This document shows positions 1-11,900 of a stretch of 64,000 nucleotides of DNA, piece after piece; position 1 is the stretch's first letter; each line of letters starts with the position of its first letter. The stretch spans positions 10,828,039 through 10,892,038 of the forward strand of contig NC_051097.1 in assembly GCF_901709675.1 (NCBI RefSeq), in the 5' to 3' direction. A program made the translations under genes and the position numbers. The notes under the pieces are model-generated. The model did not search any database and was not told the origin of the DNA. It saw nothing but the letters and a program-made list of their open reading frames with translations. This stretch comes from Syngnathus acus (taxonomy: Eukaryota > Chordata > Actinopteri > Syngnathiformes > Syngnathidae).

Positions 1-2880
1 TGATCATACACAGAACGGATAGCTGGCTAATAGCTAGCTGAAGATACGAATATTTGGAAAAAAAGCAATCCAACTACAGACAGTTCCCGTAGCTTTGCTA
101 TCATGAACCGTCATGACGACCCGAAATGCGACAGACCCCCCAAAAAGACGAATTAAATTTTAAAAAGCATCAGGCACTCACTTGCGTCATTAGTTGTTCA
201 ACGCAATCGTAGCCCGCCGGCAATAGGTCACAGGTTGAATTAAACTCATGAGAATAATCACATTCAAATAAAGCTTATAAATGAAAACATGCAATTTACC
301 TTTTGCTACGACGAAAAGAGTATACCCAAGGGTCGCGATCGGCGCCGACAGCGTTAATCGAGTTGGACGTGTGTATGGAACAGCGATGAGGAGGCACGCG
401 GGCAAACTAAACCCCAACATATTCATCCATCAAAGTCATTTAGTGACAAAAGGCGGCAAACGGGACCGATGCGTATGGATTTTGTGCCATTGTAGCAGGA
501 AACCGGCTAATGAATCTCAATGACTCGCAATTACCGCCTCTGTAGTTACACACAACACCGCCATCGGCTGAGCGTGTCGAGCGGAGGCGGTGGGGGGGAA
601 AGGGGGTCTACAGACGAAGCGAACCCCCAGGGTGGCGGCTGGTGAGCGGGCGCCATTGATTCCGCTCCGAGCGGCGTCTTTATTAAAACCCACATGTGAA
701 GCGTGCGCTTGCAGAACCAAAGCCCCGAGACATTTCATTTGATGCATTGGCCGTTCTACACTTACCTTTTCACGTAGTACCTCCAAGCATGTGTACACAC
801 CCAACGAAAACACCTTAAGGTGAGTTTGAATAAAGTGCTTCCTTTCAAAGGTACGGGTAGATGTCGTCTGAAACCGCGATATTCCGCACTATAAAAAAAG
901 CGTTCCTTCGATCGATGCGTGCCTGTCACGTTTATTTCAATCAGGAGGTCGCCAAAACTAAAAATCACTCAATAGACTAACGGCATGTTAATGTGGAAAT
1001 TTACCGCACTTGGTCGTCTTTATTAAATGTGAAGTCGGCATTCTATTCTTATTTTAGTATTACTCATGCCTGAGCTGATGTGCGTCACCAGGCACCGTTT
1101 TAGCCGCTGGCACACTCTTCCTCCCCCAAAAAAGAAAGTCACAGGCAAATGCAAATAGTACAAAAAGATGGTTTAGTATACTTCCCCCACTTTTCGACTC
1201 AGAAGTGACGCGAGTTTGTTTTACACATCATTGACTTGTATTACGTCGGGAAGAAAAAGGCACTCGGACGGTTCCGAGCGAGCGACCTGTAACCGGCTTC
1301 GAGCCCGTGTTTGGAATTGAGACCTAAAATTATTCCCGGCCTGTTTTCTCCGTACCGGTAGAGGCAGTGGAGCAGGTGTATTGATTTATGTTAAAGAAGT
1401 GCTCGAGCGTGCGTCTGCTCCCCTTCACAGCCTAATGAATGTGACTCAATGCCTTTTGGACACAAGAACTGCTTGCCATCATCCCCCCCCCCCCCATTCC
1501 ACGATCAATGGCCCTCTACAGGAGATGAGGACTTTGCCTTAAACCTATGCACGTCTTTGTAAGCTCGACCTTATCGCCTCCACCCGCAACACGTAGCCGA
1601 CCGCCTCCGATCGCTTCCACGACAGATACCATTAGCGGCGTGGTAAAAACGAGCTACCGAGATGTCCGCGCCCGGATTTTCTGATGCGTAACCTTTAAAT
1701 TACTGACGTTTCAAAGCGGAGCTCAGAACGGCGTGACATCGGCCCCCGCTCCATCAACGGGCGGTCGGAAACTTTGAATCGGAGTGTGTACTCGAGCCTG
1801 ACGCCGATGCGGTTGGAATCATTAGCGATGCGGCATTCTAACTTATTAGCTAGTCTACCCCGTCCGCGGGGCGGTGCAGGACTTGATATCAATGCATCAC
1901 AGCCTTGTAGTATTTCGACAGAACATAACGACATGTGTACTTTGAGATCTAATCCAAGACTGACCTGCATCCTCGGGTCTTGTATGTTGGTGGGCCACAA
2001 CCACCGGTCCAGGGTAAATACCTTCAAAACCAGAACAGAACAGTAATTAGGTACTTGTACTGCCCAGCATTGACCAAGTGTGGCTAATACGCAGTAGCCG
2101 CCACGCTTGGCAACAGTGATTGTTCCCCGGGGTCCGTAACAGAAATGAATCGAAAAACAACTTCCTGCTCACCTTTTTTTTTTCCCATATGATGCTTAAT
2201 CAGGTCAAGTGATGAGGCGATTCATGTTGTGAATTGACTCCGATGACCCGCTGTATCCTCAGTCCGTGCTGTGTTTGCAATAATGATGACAGGAAATCAT
2301 TAGCCACTGATATCTTGCAGGTATACCGAACCAAGGACAAAATGTCCCAAACACACGTGTGGGAAGACGTGTTGTTACTGTTTTGATGTGCCTGGCTAAA
2401 ATGTTTGCGTGCCCATTTTTCCGGCGACATCAGAAAAACCTGGCATTCAAACAGGGTGTGTAGACTTTTGCTATCTAATGTAGTTTCACATGAGTCCTAT
2501 AGAACAAAACATCAGACACAATAGATGGGGATAAAGTGGCCTCACAGAGTGATCTTAGTCTGATCCAAGTCTTTGGAGAGGGCAATAACGCCGCCTGACA
2601 AATTGCACTATAAATGTCATTCGAACTCAACAGTGAGTGCATGGGAAAGGGACGGCGCTAATTCCTGGCAGTGATAATCCCATACGACTCACTCTCAAAA
2701 CATTATTAGGACTTAGATTTATGGCCAAGAACATTCTGGTCATGTCAGTGCTTTTATTTGCGGATTTAATCCCCTGTGCTTTGCCGGCTTAGTGTCACTT
2801 AGAGCATGCTTGCTTGTTAGGATGATGACAACCTCGACCCATTCACCGCAATCATTTGCTGTAATTAAAGGGGGCAAATA
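1..2880. other. Intergenic, no gene recognised
   Basis: Only short frames on both strands without family resemblance; no repeats of note apart from a poly-C run near 1483. Confidence 0.6.
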
Positions 2881-2915
2881 CCCCCCCCCCCCCCACACAC
2901 ACACACACACACACA
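2881..2915 (+). repeat. Poly-C followed by (AC)n microsatellite
   Basis: Fourteen C then about ten AC units, in intergenic DNA. Confidence 0.9.
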
Positions 2916-2984
2916 AAATGTAGTTATAACAAGTGTTATGACGTGGTTGAAGTACTTGCGCAAAATCGGAGCACTCTTTCGCAT

Positions 2985-3460
2985 CTGCCCATGTTTAGTT
3001 TCTTCGCAAAAAAGCACATCCCCACGACAACAGTATGTGAACCAAATAAAAAGCTCTGGATAACTTTACATCTTAAATGTCTTCGGATAAAACACCTTAA
3101 ATTTACAAAAATTCTCGGTTTGTTAAAATATGAGCTCAATAAGGCCAAAAATTGTGCCAAATTCCTTAGTAAAGTCAAAATGGCAGACTTGCTGTTAGGT
3201 TTTACATATGGCTCCAAAAGACATTTGGTGAGGTTTTGGACTATTACGTAGTATGCCTCGCAGTTTTCGCAGATCTGCTAAGGACCTGTTTCAGTACTCA
3301 TATCACATTTTTTACAAGGTCCAATGTGCGTGCAAAATTTGGTGAGCTTTCCCAATTCCTTACAGAAAAAAAAGAATGTCTGCAGAAACAATCGGCCCTG
3401 ATAAATATTGGATGCTCCAACCTTTTGCCTTGGCCTCTTGGGGGCAGTATAGTGATGTAC
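2985..3460 (+). repeat. Probable dispersed teleost repeat, diverged
   Basis: Phrases such as CAAAATGGCAGACTTGCTGT, ATGGCTCCAAAAGACAT, GTGCAAAATTTGGTGAGCTT and AGAAACAATCGGCCCTGATA match the style of a dispersed fish repeat I recognise but cannot name. Short frames are open on both strands but look like no protein. It ends with a CTCF-like GGGGGCAGTAT block. Confidence 0.45.
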
Positions 3461-3540
3461 TTGGACGGTGATACACACATACCAAGAAAAGAAGAGTAGA
3501 AGAAGAAAGTTGCAATGGTGCTCTCGTAACACATTATATT

Positions 3541-6500
3541 TTTAACAGATAGTTACTTGTTGTTATGAATATTGTTGTCTATATGTGCTCCGACGGTGTT
3601 TGCATTTGAATATTTGCTATTTGAAGGAATATCACTACCAGAATTCAATATTAATTTTCTATTAGCCGGCCAATGGTATTTTACATTGCCAGCATTAACA
3701 TTGGCAATGGTTCTACGTGTGTCTTGTATTTAAACAAGTGTCATTCTTTAGGTTGTGTGTTTAGTTTTACGGTAAAACCCAGGTGGGATGTCATTAAATA
3801 AGATTCCATGCAATTCAAACTAAATATTTACAAGTGAGCCACTATCGAATATGAAGGATGACGTGAGAGATGAGCAAGGGGGGGGGGGGGGTTAGTGAGC
3901 ATCCTATGATTAATGGTGGGCCTGAACGGGAACAAGGTGTCCTTTTTAAAGGCGGGAGAAGGGATCACGTTTATCTGTCACAGAAGGTGTTGGGGACACG
4001 AGCGCTCCTGTTATGCCTGTAGATAATCGCCACTCGGTAGCGCCGCTGAGGGAATTCCAAGTAGTCTTCACCGACACTAAATGCAAATAACCACCCAGTC
4101 TTCTTCTATTCAATGTTACATAGGCACACGACGTAGTCTGTCATTGTACTCACCTGATGGAAAGGAAAAGCATGTTTTTAACTGTTGGGGCACGCTGAAC
4201 AGCTTTGGTCGAGGGGATTTGCAGAGCGATTGCTGATGATTGCCGAGTGCTGGAGCTGAGTTGATTTGGCTGGAGTGTCAAAGCTACAAAAGAAAAAAGA
4301 AGAGTTGGTTCGGCAAGTATTAATATGATTTCAACAAGTATGTATTGGAAATGGCTTACTATGATATTGAATAACCTATTGTCGCACTTTTAGTTTAGAG
4401 ACTCGTTGAGCAAGACACTGCCGAAGAATGAAATATTGATGAGTTAAAAAAAGAAACACTGACATTTGATACAATTTCTAGAAATACACTATCATCTCAA
4501 GTTTGCTCAGTGGGACTGAGTACAACCGTGTTAAAACATACAACATACAGCTTCCTAAAAAAACACGAATAATATCCGTCTTCTAGCATAGTATACTTGT
4601 GAATACATGACATTTGTACCACAAAAACCTGTAAGAACAAATTTAAATGTAAAAAGATGGTCAAATAAACGATGTTGAACAAACGACGAGGCTCGCGTCA
4701 CTACGTTTCAATTTAAGGTAGTTCGCAATGTAACACAATCTGACTCTTCGATTATATGTCGACAAGACCTACCAAATAGACATATTTTGTGTTCATTTTC
4801 TGTATTAAACACTATTATATCCTTATTTTTGTGTACTTACAGATTACCTTCGTTGAACAATAAAGATGGCAGGTGCATGGCGGGAGCTCATCAAAGAAGG
4901 AGCGTCGCATCTGTGACGTCATCTGCGATGGCCGCGTGACCAAGGGTGGTGAGTAAATAGTGATTTTAATTCAAATATGTTGATTTTTGACTTTAACACG
5001 ATCTAAAATATGGCATTTTGGGCAGGAAATCGACTGGGCACTCGGCCCGGGGTTCAAAATCCTATTTCAACGTTTAGAAGGTTGATTGCAAAACTTCTTT
5101 GCAGGTCTAATTAAAAGTAAAATAGTGAAACTGAATAAGCTGTTCTTGCGTGTATTTGCTTTGCGTTGGGGGGATGTAAGGACACGTTAACATGATCCTA
5201 TTATTTTTGCTAATGACTGAAACACCTCCAAGGCGGCTCAAGAAGGGTTTTTTTTTTTCTTGTTTGTAAATGTTTTCCCCTCTTGACTCACGGAGGTCCT
5301 TGACAACCAACTTTTTTTTTTGCCCTGGAGGTATTGTTTACACCGAGAGCCCGGCTGCGTAATTGTTTGAGAAATGCTGCTGGCATCTATTTCCAATGAT
5401 TTTGCGCCCTCCTATCTTAATTAACTGTATCACGGGCGAGGGACGGCTTGGAGTGCGACGTTACGGGGGCGACTGTTTATTGTAAATGCTTGCAAAACAA
5501 CAGCCTTGACACCTTTTCATGAGCCAAACGTCCAAATCGTGGCGGGCGTATTTTTTTCGTCCCCCCCTTCAAGTGCAAAATTACATTTGTAATACATTTA
5601 CATGCGAGTCTCGCTTGAAGCCAGCCCGTGCGTTGCATTTAAATGGAGACAATGGGGGGGATTAATATGCTGAGTGATTGCTGAATCTGTCTTTCTCAGA
5701 CCTACAGTCTACTCGTTATAAAACCAAAGTAGATGAAAAGCAGGATGGGGGCGGTTTGCAGAGTGGGACGTTGGGCAAAACCAGCACGAAGCATTCGGAA
5801 TATTCGCTTTCAATGTGGGTTTTTGATACGCTAATTGCACTCCACTCAGTGTCATGGTTATGGACTTTTCCCTCTCCCTCTTGGCCCAATTTGTACAGTG
5901 AGATAAAATACAAAATCTGACATCAAGTGTCTTGAAAATGTGGTTAAAAAGTCAAATACTGTATCATGTAAATATGCGACATTGTAGGTGTTTGTGATAT
6001 GAAATATGCAAATGTCACACAGCAGAGACAACACATTAGTAGGATTGAAATGCAATCAAGTGGTTGTCTCCAATAGAGGCAGAAACAAGATGTAAATATG
6101 GTACGTTAGCAGCGTTGAGCGTGTTGTATTGAAGGTAGCGTGTATTAAAAATATCAATATAACAGGAGTGATGCAAATTTCATGCCCGCTGACAGAAATG
6201 TAATAACGTACACAATAAAGATTTCCACATCTTCAACCTAAATTATTCAAGAATGCCTCTCCTTGCGCAAAACTTGAGAGTATTAAAGACTTTTTCTTCA
6301 TAGTTTCCAGCATTTGGATGATAAAGCTGTCTGAAATATGCTGTTAGAGATTAAAAGTTAGAGTAGCTGCAAAGTCAAGTAACTCCTAACCTTTTTCTTT
6401 CAATGGAAAGATGGAGCTATTTGGTATACTTGATCGAAATGCACCACTCGCAAGTGGGGGAAAAGTCAGATGAAATCAAATGCAATATTCTGATTTCTGC

Positions 6501-8101
6501 TCGGCTAACGGATGCTTTCAAGATGGCACAACAAGTTGCTATACTAACTGCTTACTGTCTTTGCCAACGGATTTATTTTTACTTTTTCGCACTTCCAATT
6601 CTTGTTTGACTTCCTGGTTCAGATATTTCGAAACTAGCAGCCCACTTCTTCACTCGATAGGAGTGCACATCTCGATGAGACGGCTTAAAAGTATTTCTGT
6701 GTTAAAACTCTGGGAAAGAAACAGCAAGCCCTGTTTTATGTATGAAACCAGAACAAACACTCGAGCCCAGAATTTTGATTACTTGGTAGAGTATGACAGA
6801 CGTTTCTTCTCTTTGCACTCTCTGCACTACTAGCTGTATTGTGTGCGAGGCATCCATTAGTGGCGACCCCCCCCCCCCAAAAAAAACAACACAAAGTGAA
6901 TGACCATTCATCCATTAGCGTTGGTTATGAACTCGATGGCGCTACTCATAAAACACCTACGTAGAAGAGCGCGTAGGCCGGAGTGTTGTTGAGCGCGGCC
7001 GTGCCTGCTAATGATGTCACGCTCGGTTGAAAGAAGAGCTTCGAGAGGAACCCGGATAATGTCTGCCAAGTGCCGGCGCCAAACAAAGTGCATATGGATC
7101 AAGAAACTACTTTCATCTTGCCTACTCTTCTCTCAACCTTTGTTTTTAACCGGAGAATATAGGTTGTACATGAAGAAAATCTGACACCAAACGAAAAAAA
7201 CAATTGTCACTTAAAGGTCCTTAAAGTGCAGAGGATCATCAAGCATCAACATCAAGCGACTAGCATTTCCGCACAAAGAAACTCCACAGTAGCCTTCGTA
7301 ACACAACAGCACAAACTGAATTGGGATTTTTGGACAAATGAGCAAACACGCGTGCTAGCATGTTACTCAAATATGAACTCATTGAACTCTATTTTTGACA
7401 TTTACATACCATAATAAATGCTATTTTGCTGGCCCATTTTGAGTTGTGTTTAAGTCAATTTGCTTCTCCGCAGGCGGCGCGGAAATAAACGTACGCTACG
7501 TATTCAATACACGCGATAAACGTCTGTTTGTATCGGGTTGCGGCGAGCCACAGTTAAAAAGCCATGAAGCCGCGGAGAGCGACGAAGGAATTGACAGCTA
7601 ACTGATGCGGCTCCTTCTTTTCGCAAAGCGCCAGCCTGAGTGCAGACAGCTTCAATAAATCAAAGCAACGGCACGGCGGCATGTGCAAAAGTTTACCGTA
7701 AATCCCCCTCGGGATCATAAATGTACACCTTCCCGGCGCATCCGTCGGCCCTGGCCGTCTTTGTTTGCCCAATGTAATTGTGTTGTTCGGTTCTTTCTTT
7801 ATTTATATCTTTTTAAACAGATCTGTCCACAATTCAAACACAATTGATCTCTGTGAGCGCTTGCAGAGCTTTAAGGTTGGCTTATGCATATTTAAATGTT
7901 TTTTGCCTCTGTGTGTTTTTCCTTAACAAAGATACCGGCACTAATTTGTATTGGGCGACTTAGTTCCTTATGAAGATGGAAATGTTCAGCATGAATCATT
8001 TAAATGCTTCCATCAACAAAACATAACATCATGAAAAAGTTAAACACAGAGTTGGATCTCAAATGGAAAATAAAATGAAATAATCCCGCCCACCTACCCA
8101 C
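3541..8101. other. Intergenic, no gene recognised
   Basis: Mostly AT-rich unique-looking sequence with a poly-G run (3879-3890). One stretch at about 4887-4949 could be an exon (frame KKERRICDVICDGRVTKG, then gtgagt), but I recognise no protein. The last kilobase before lamc3 may contain its promoter; no TATA box or clear start site is visible. Confidence 0.5.
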
Positions 8102-8255
8102 CTTTTTTTTTATTCAATCGAAACAGGTGGTCAGCCACTAGCTTGGCACATTTACACAAACACTCACACCAGAAGGCCGGAGCAAGGATTCTAACCGAGC
8201 AGAGCAGTGAGATGATTGCGCTAACTACTCGCCAACCGTGCGGCCTGAACATTCA
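8102..8255 (-). repeat. tRNA-derived SINE-like relic
   Basis: On the - strand it reads GGCCGCACGGTTGGCGAGTA, then GTTAGCGC, then GGTTAGAATCC (one change from the RNA polymerase III B-box GGTTCRANNCC), followed by a CTTCTGGTGTGAGTG stretch. This is the layout of a tRNA-like repeat very common in teleost genomes. It is degenerate and lies about 330 bp upstream of the lamc3 start codon. Confidence 0.55.
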
Positions 8256-8580
8256 GAATAAAAAAAACTGAATCATGCCTTTGAAGCTTCTTGTGTTCCA
8301 CCAGCAGATGGAGGAATGCTCCTGGTCTGACATGGTCGCCCCAATGCCGCCCACTGACGAGACCCCCCCCCCCCCCCGTCCCTGGACCCTCCTCCTGCAT
8401 GGACCTTCACAGAGGGAGAACATATGTTGAGGCCGGAGAGAGCCGGCTGGGATGAGTTTGGCTGCGGGGCTGCTCTTTGTGTATTTTCATCCCTCCCATC
8501 AAAGTGGTGGAGTGTGAGCCATTTTTGCGTGTGTGAAGTGTAGATGTGGAAAGCCGGGCGATTGAAGCCGTCGTGTCGAA

Positions 8581-8953
8581 ATGGGTGCTCGTCTCGCCGT
8601 GTGGTTTCATCTCCTGGCCCTCCTCCAGCCTCCGGCCGGCGCTTCCATGGACTCCTGCTACGACGACGGGACGGCCGCCCCTAGCCGCTGCTTGCCCAAG
8701 TTTGAGAACGTGGCCTTCAATCGCAGCGTGGTGGTGTCCAACCAGTGCGGAATCACGCCCGAGGACTACTGCATGCAGATGGGCTCGGCGGCGCGCTCGT
8801 GCCACCGCTGCGACGCTTCGGTTCCGGATTTCAGCCACAGCGCCGCCCTGCTGACCGACTTCCACCGGAACGACGAACCCACGTGGTGGCAGAGTCAGTC
8901 CATGTACTATGGTGTCCAGCACCCAAATTCCATCAACCTCACCCTCCATCTGG
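8581..8953 (+). CDS. lamc3: lamc3 exon 1: signal peptide and start of LN domain
   Basis: Residues 1-124. A leucine/alanine-rich leader precedes MDSCYDD, then the LN signatures [20 protein letters not shown] and WWQSQSM typical of laminin gamma chains. Ends in phase 1 at a gtaagg donor. The antisense frame over this exon is open too but is a GC-rich shadow. Confidence 0.95.
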
Positions 8954-11900
8954 GTAAGGACGAAATGTTGTCAATTTGAACGTCATTGCTAACCAAAACA
9001 GCAGCGACAATGCACGTTAGGTCTCTTTGTACGATGCTATCAAGCATTGCCGCTTACTGTCAACAGTTTGGAATTGACGTCAAAATGCCTTCGGGCTCGT
9101 ATTGCGAATATTTTGGTACTTTGACGTCAATTTCAGTCAACAGCAGGGGGCGACTCTGGGTAAAATGTCAGCCCCCTGAGATGGCTGAAAACTGGTGGAT
9201 TAGTCTCCTTAATCTTTCTAACTTCCCCATTTACCAAAATATGCTTTCAAGTTGAGTTTTTGCGGCGACCCGATTGGTATTCTCCGACGATGATGTTCTG
9301 TTCCCACTTGACTTTTCACTGCTTCGACATGATTGTCCTTTTTGTTTTTATTTCACTTGCCATAACTGAGAAATGCATCAGAGTCTGCGACTGATTTCCT
9401 GGTTCACGGTGTGCGCTTGAACTTTTACAAAGTTCCCGTCGCTCAACTTTGACGATGTTCTCTTTTTGTGCGCTTGTTCAATTTAGCCGGCTTTCAAAAA
9501 ACCTCTTATGTTTTGCCATCTCCACGAATAGAACCAAAATGCTCGCGCTGGAAATGAAGATAATAATACTAACAACATAATTGAATGCAGATGGTTGCTA
9601 GTGGTTCTGGTGATGGGATTTCACGGGGAAAAGCGCGTTAGCTTTACCGCTTTAGCTTCGCTGACATTTTGGCTCGGGGACGCGTCTTCCCTCGTCTCGT
9701 CTGTCCACTGGCACGGGCGTGCTTAATGTCGAACAGCGCGGGCCGTGGCTCAGCCCCGTCTGCGTAAAAACACTTGGACACGGCTCGGAGTCGGAATTGG
9801 TGAGCATGAAGCGCCTGCCACCCCCTCGAGGGCTCATCTGAGAGGTTTGTAGGGAGGATTTCAAGTCAATAAGGAGGACATGGAGTTTCTTTTGACATGA
9901 CAAAAACATTTTTTTCTGTCAGCTTGCATCCTTGGTGCGTAGAGACACCCCACAGACCTCCGCCAAGGCTGGAACATGGCTCGCTTGCAATATTAATGCA
10001 TTTCGTGTCTGTGATCAAGGAACAAAGTGCACTAAGTTCCAACTGTCAACCCGATGAGAGTTGACAGAAATCAAAGCGCGCCAACATGTAAAATAGGATT
10101 TTCCTTGATAGCTTTTAAATTGCTGTCTAAACACGTAATCAAAGCGGAATGAAAAATGTCAACGACTTGTCGTATTGTGTGTCGAGAGGGCAGGAAGTGG
10201 ATATTTTTTCCCAGCAGCGGCTTTCTATTTTTTTATAGGCTCTGTTTCGATCATTTAAGAGCGCCCGCCCGCCGCCTGTACCGAAAAGTAGCGGCCAGTC
10301 GCCGAAGAATATTTGTGATGGATGCGCTGCCCCGCAAACCCGTCTGGCCTTCAAGGCCGAGAGACACAACCAAGGTTGTGAGAAAAGAAAGAAAAGGGAT
10401 ACTTGTGTAAAAAAAAAAAAAAAGATGGGTCGCTCTAAGAACTGATCTGTGCTTGTTTCAAAGGTTTGAAAAGCATGTTACCCATCTGGATGTTGACGGG
10501 GCGGGATCTGGACACGTTTGTTGTCTTTTGCTTCTCCAGTCTAAACACGCTCAAGCGGAGGAGAGCTAGGATGACAAACATGGCAGTGGGAGTCTGGAGG
10601 CAAACAAAATACGACCAGGGAGGACAAAGCGGTGGGGGGTCTTAGAAAGAAAAAATGCTGCTTAAGAATCAGGGTGATCTTTTTTTTTCCCACTAAGAGA
10701 AACACTCTCGCGTTCTCGTTGGGCGCAGTCAACGAACACCAACATCCTGACTCACATCTAAAAACAACAATGACATGTTTGAAAACTCGTGCAAAAGCAC
10801 CATCGTAAATATTCTCTTCCAGTTTAGTCTGGACGAGAATGTCCGCGAGGTCAAAATGTTCCCACGCTGCCCTTTAATAGCTTCCAGATAAATCTACGTT
10901 ATTAGATCGACTTTACAGGAGCCGCTCCGGTGGATTTTCCGACAAGTCCGAAAGGTTATCTTTCTGGGATTATTTCTCGATGGGCCGGCGCAGACTTTAA
11001 TTGAGATCAGACTCTGGATTTGCGAGGTCTCTTGGGTCATGTGTACGAAGCGACGCGGTCTTCGGATTAACTTAAAACTCTTCGCGGGGGTGTCCACGGA
11101 TACGTCAAATGAAATGGAATGTCTTCAATTTGACGGATAAAAAATCTTTCCTCCGTGTCAAAATCTAGAAAGAAACGCAAGATGAGCTTTTTATGATATC
11201 CGAACTTTCTTTGTTTTGATAGCCGTAAATGTAAAGTTGCAATCCTTTCACCGGTTTCAACTAGTCACCTGGTAAAACAAAACAAAATAAATGTCAAATT
11301 TTGAACGATTTAATGATGAAAATGCTTGCGGTAGCTCAGGTCAATAGTCATTTGATTTCAACAGCAGTTGCAATTTTCCATCACCTCCCTTCTTCATCTG
11401 TAAACATCCATCGTCTCGGCGTGTTCCCGTATTAGCAGCTGTAGCTACAGCAACACCGTATGAGCTGTAATGAAATCTCACCCCCCGCCCCAACACCGAA
11501 ATGTCCCCCCCCTCACCGCTCATCGAAATCACGAATCATTAAACATGGAATGTGCGAAATTACGCAAAGCATCAGATGCAACTTTGCCTTTCCTCTGTGA
11601 TGAGTTGTGCCTCGCTGCCGGCAGGGCTGCGGTCACCTCACGCAGAGACTAAATGAATGTTTAACGATCTTTCGGCTTGGAGAGGAAAGAAACCATTATG
11701 GACGGCTGGGAAAACAAGAACGCTTGCGATACCTGGGAGGGGAGACCCCCACCCCACCCCTACGTTCGGGGAGACCTTGTGTCTAATGATGTCGGACAAA
11801 TTTCCCCGTAGATGCGAGTGCGAGGACAATCCGTACACAGCCGGCAGCTCAATTACAAGCGTCGTACGTCTTTCATTAGCGGCACCTGACTAGTCTGAAG

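Noticed and set aside
8407-8949. 180-codon open frame on the - strand
   Set aside because: Antisense shadow of lamc3 exon 1, low complexity, no recognisable domain.
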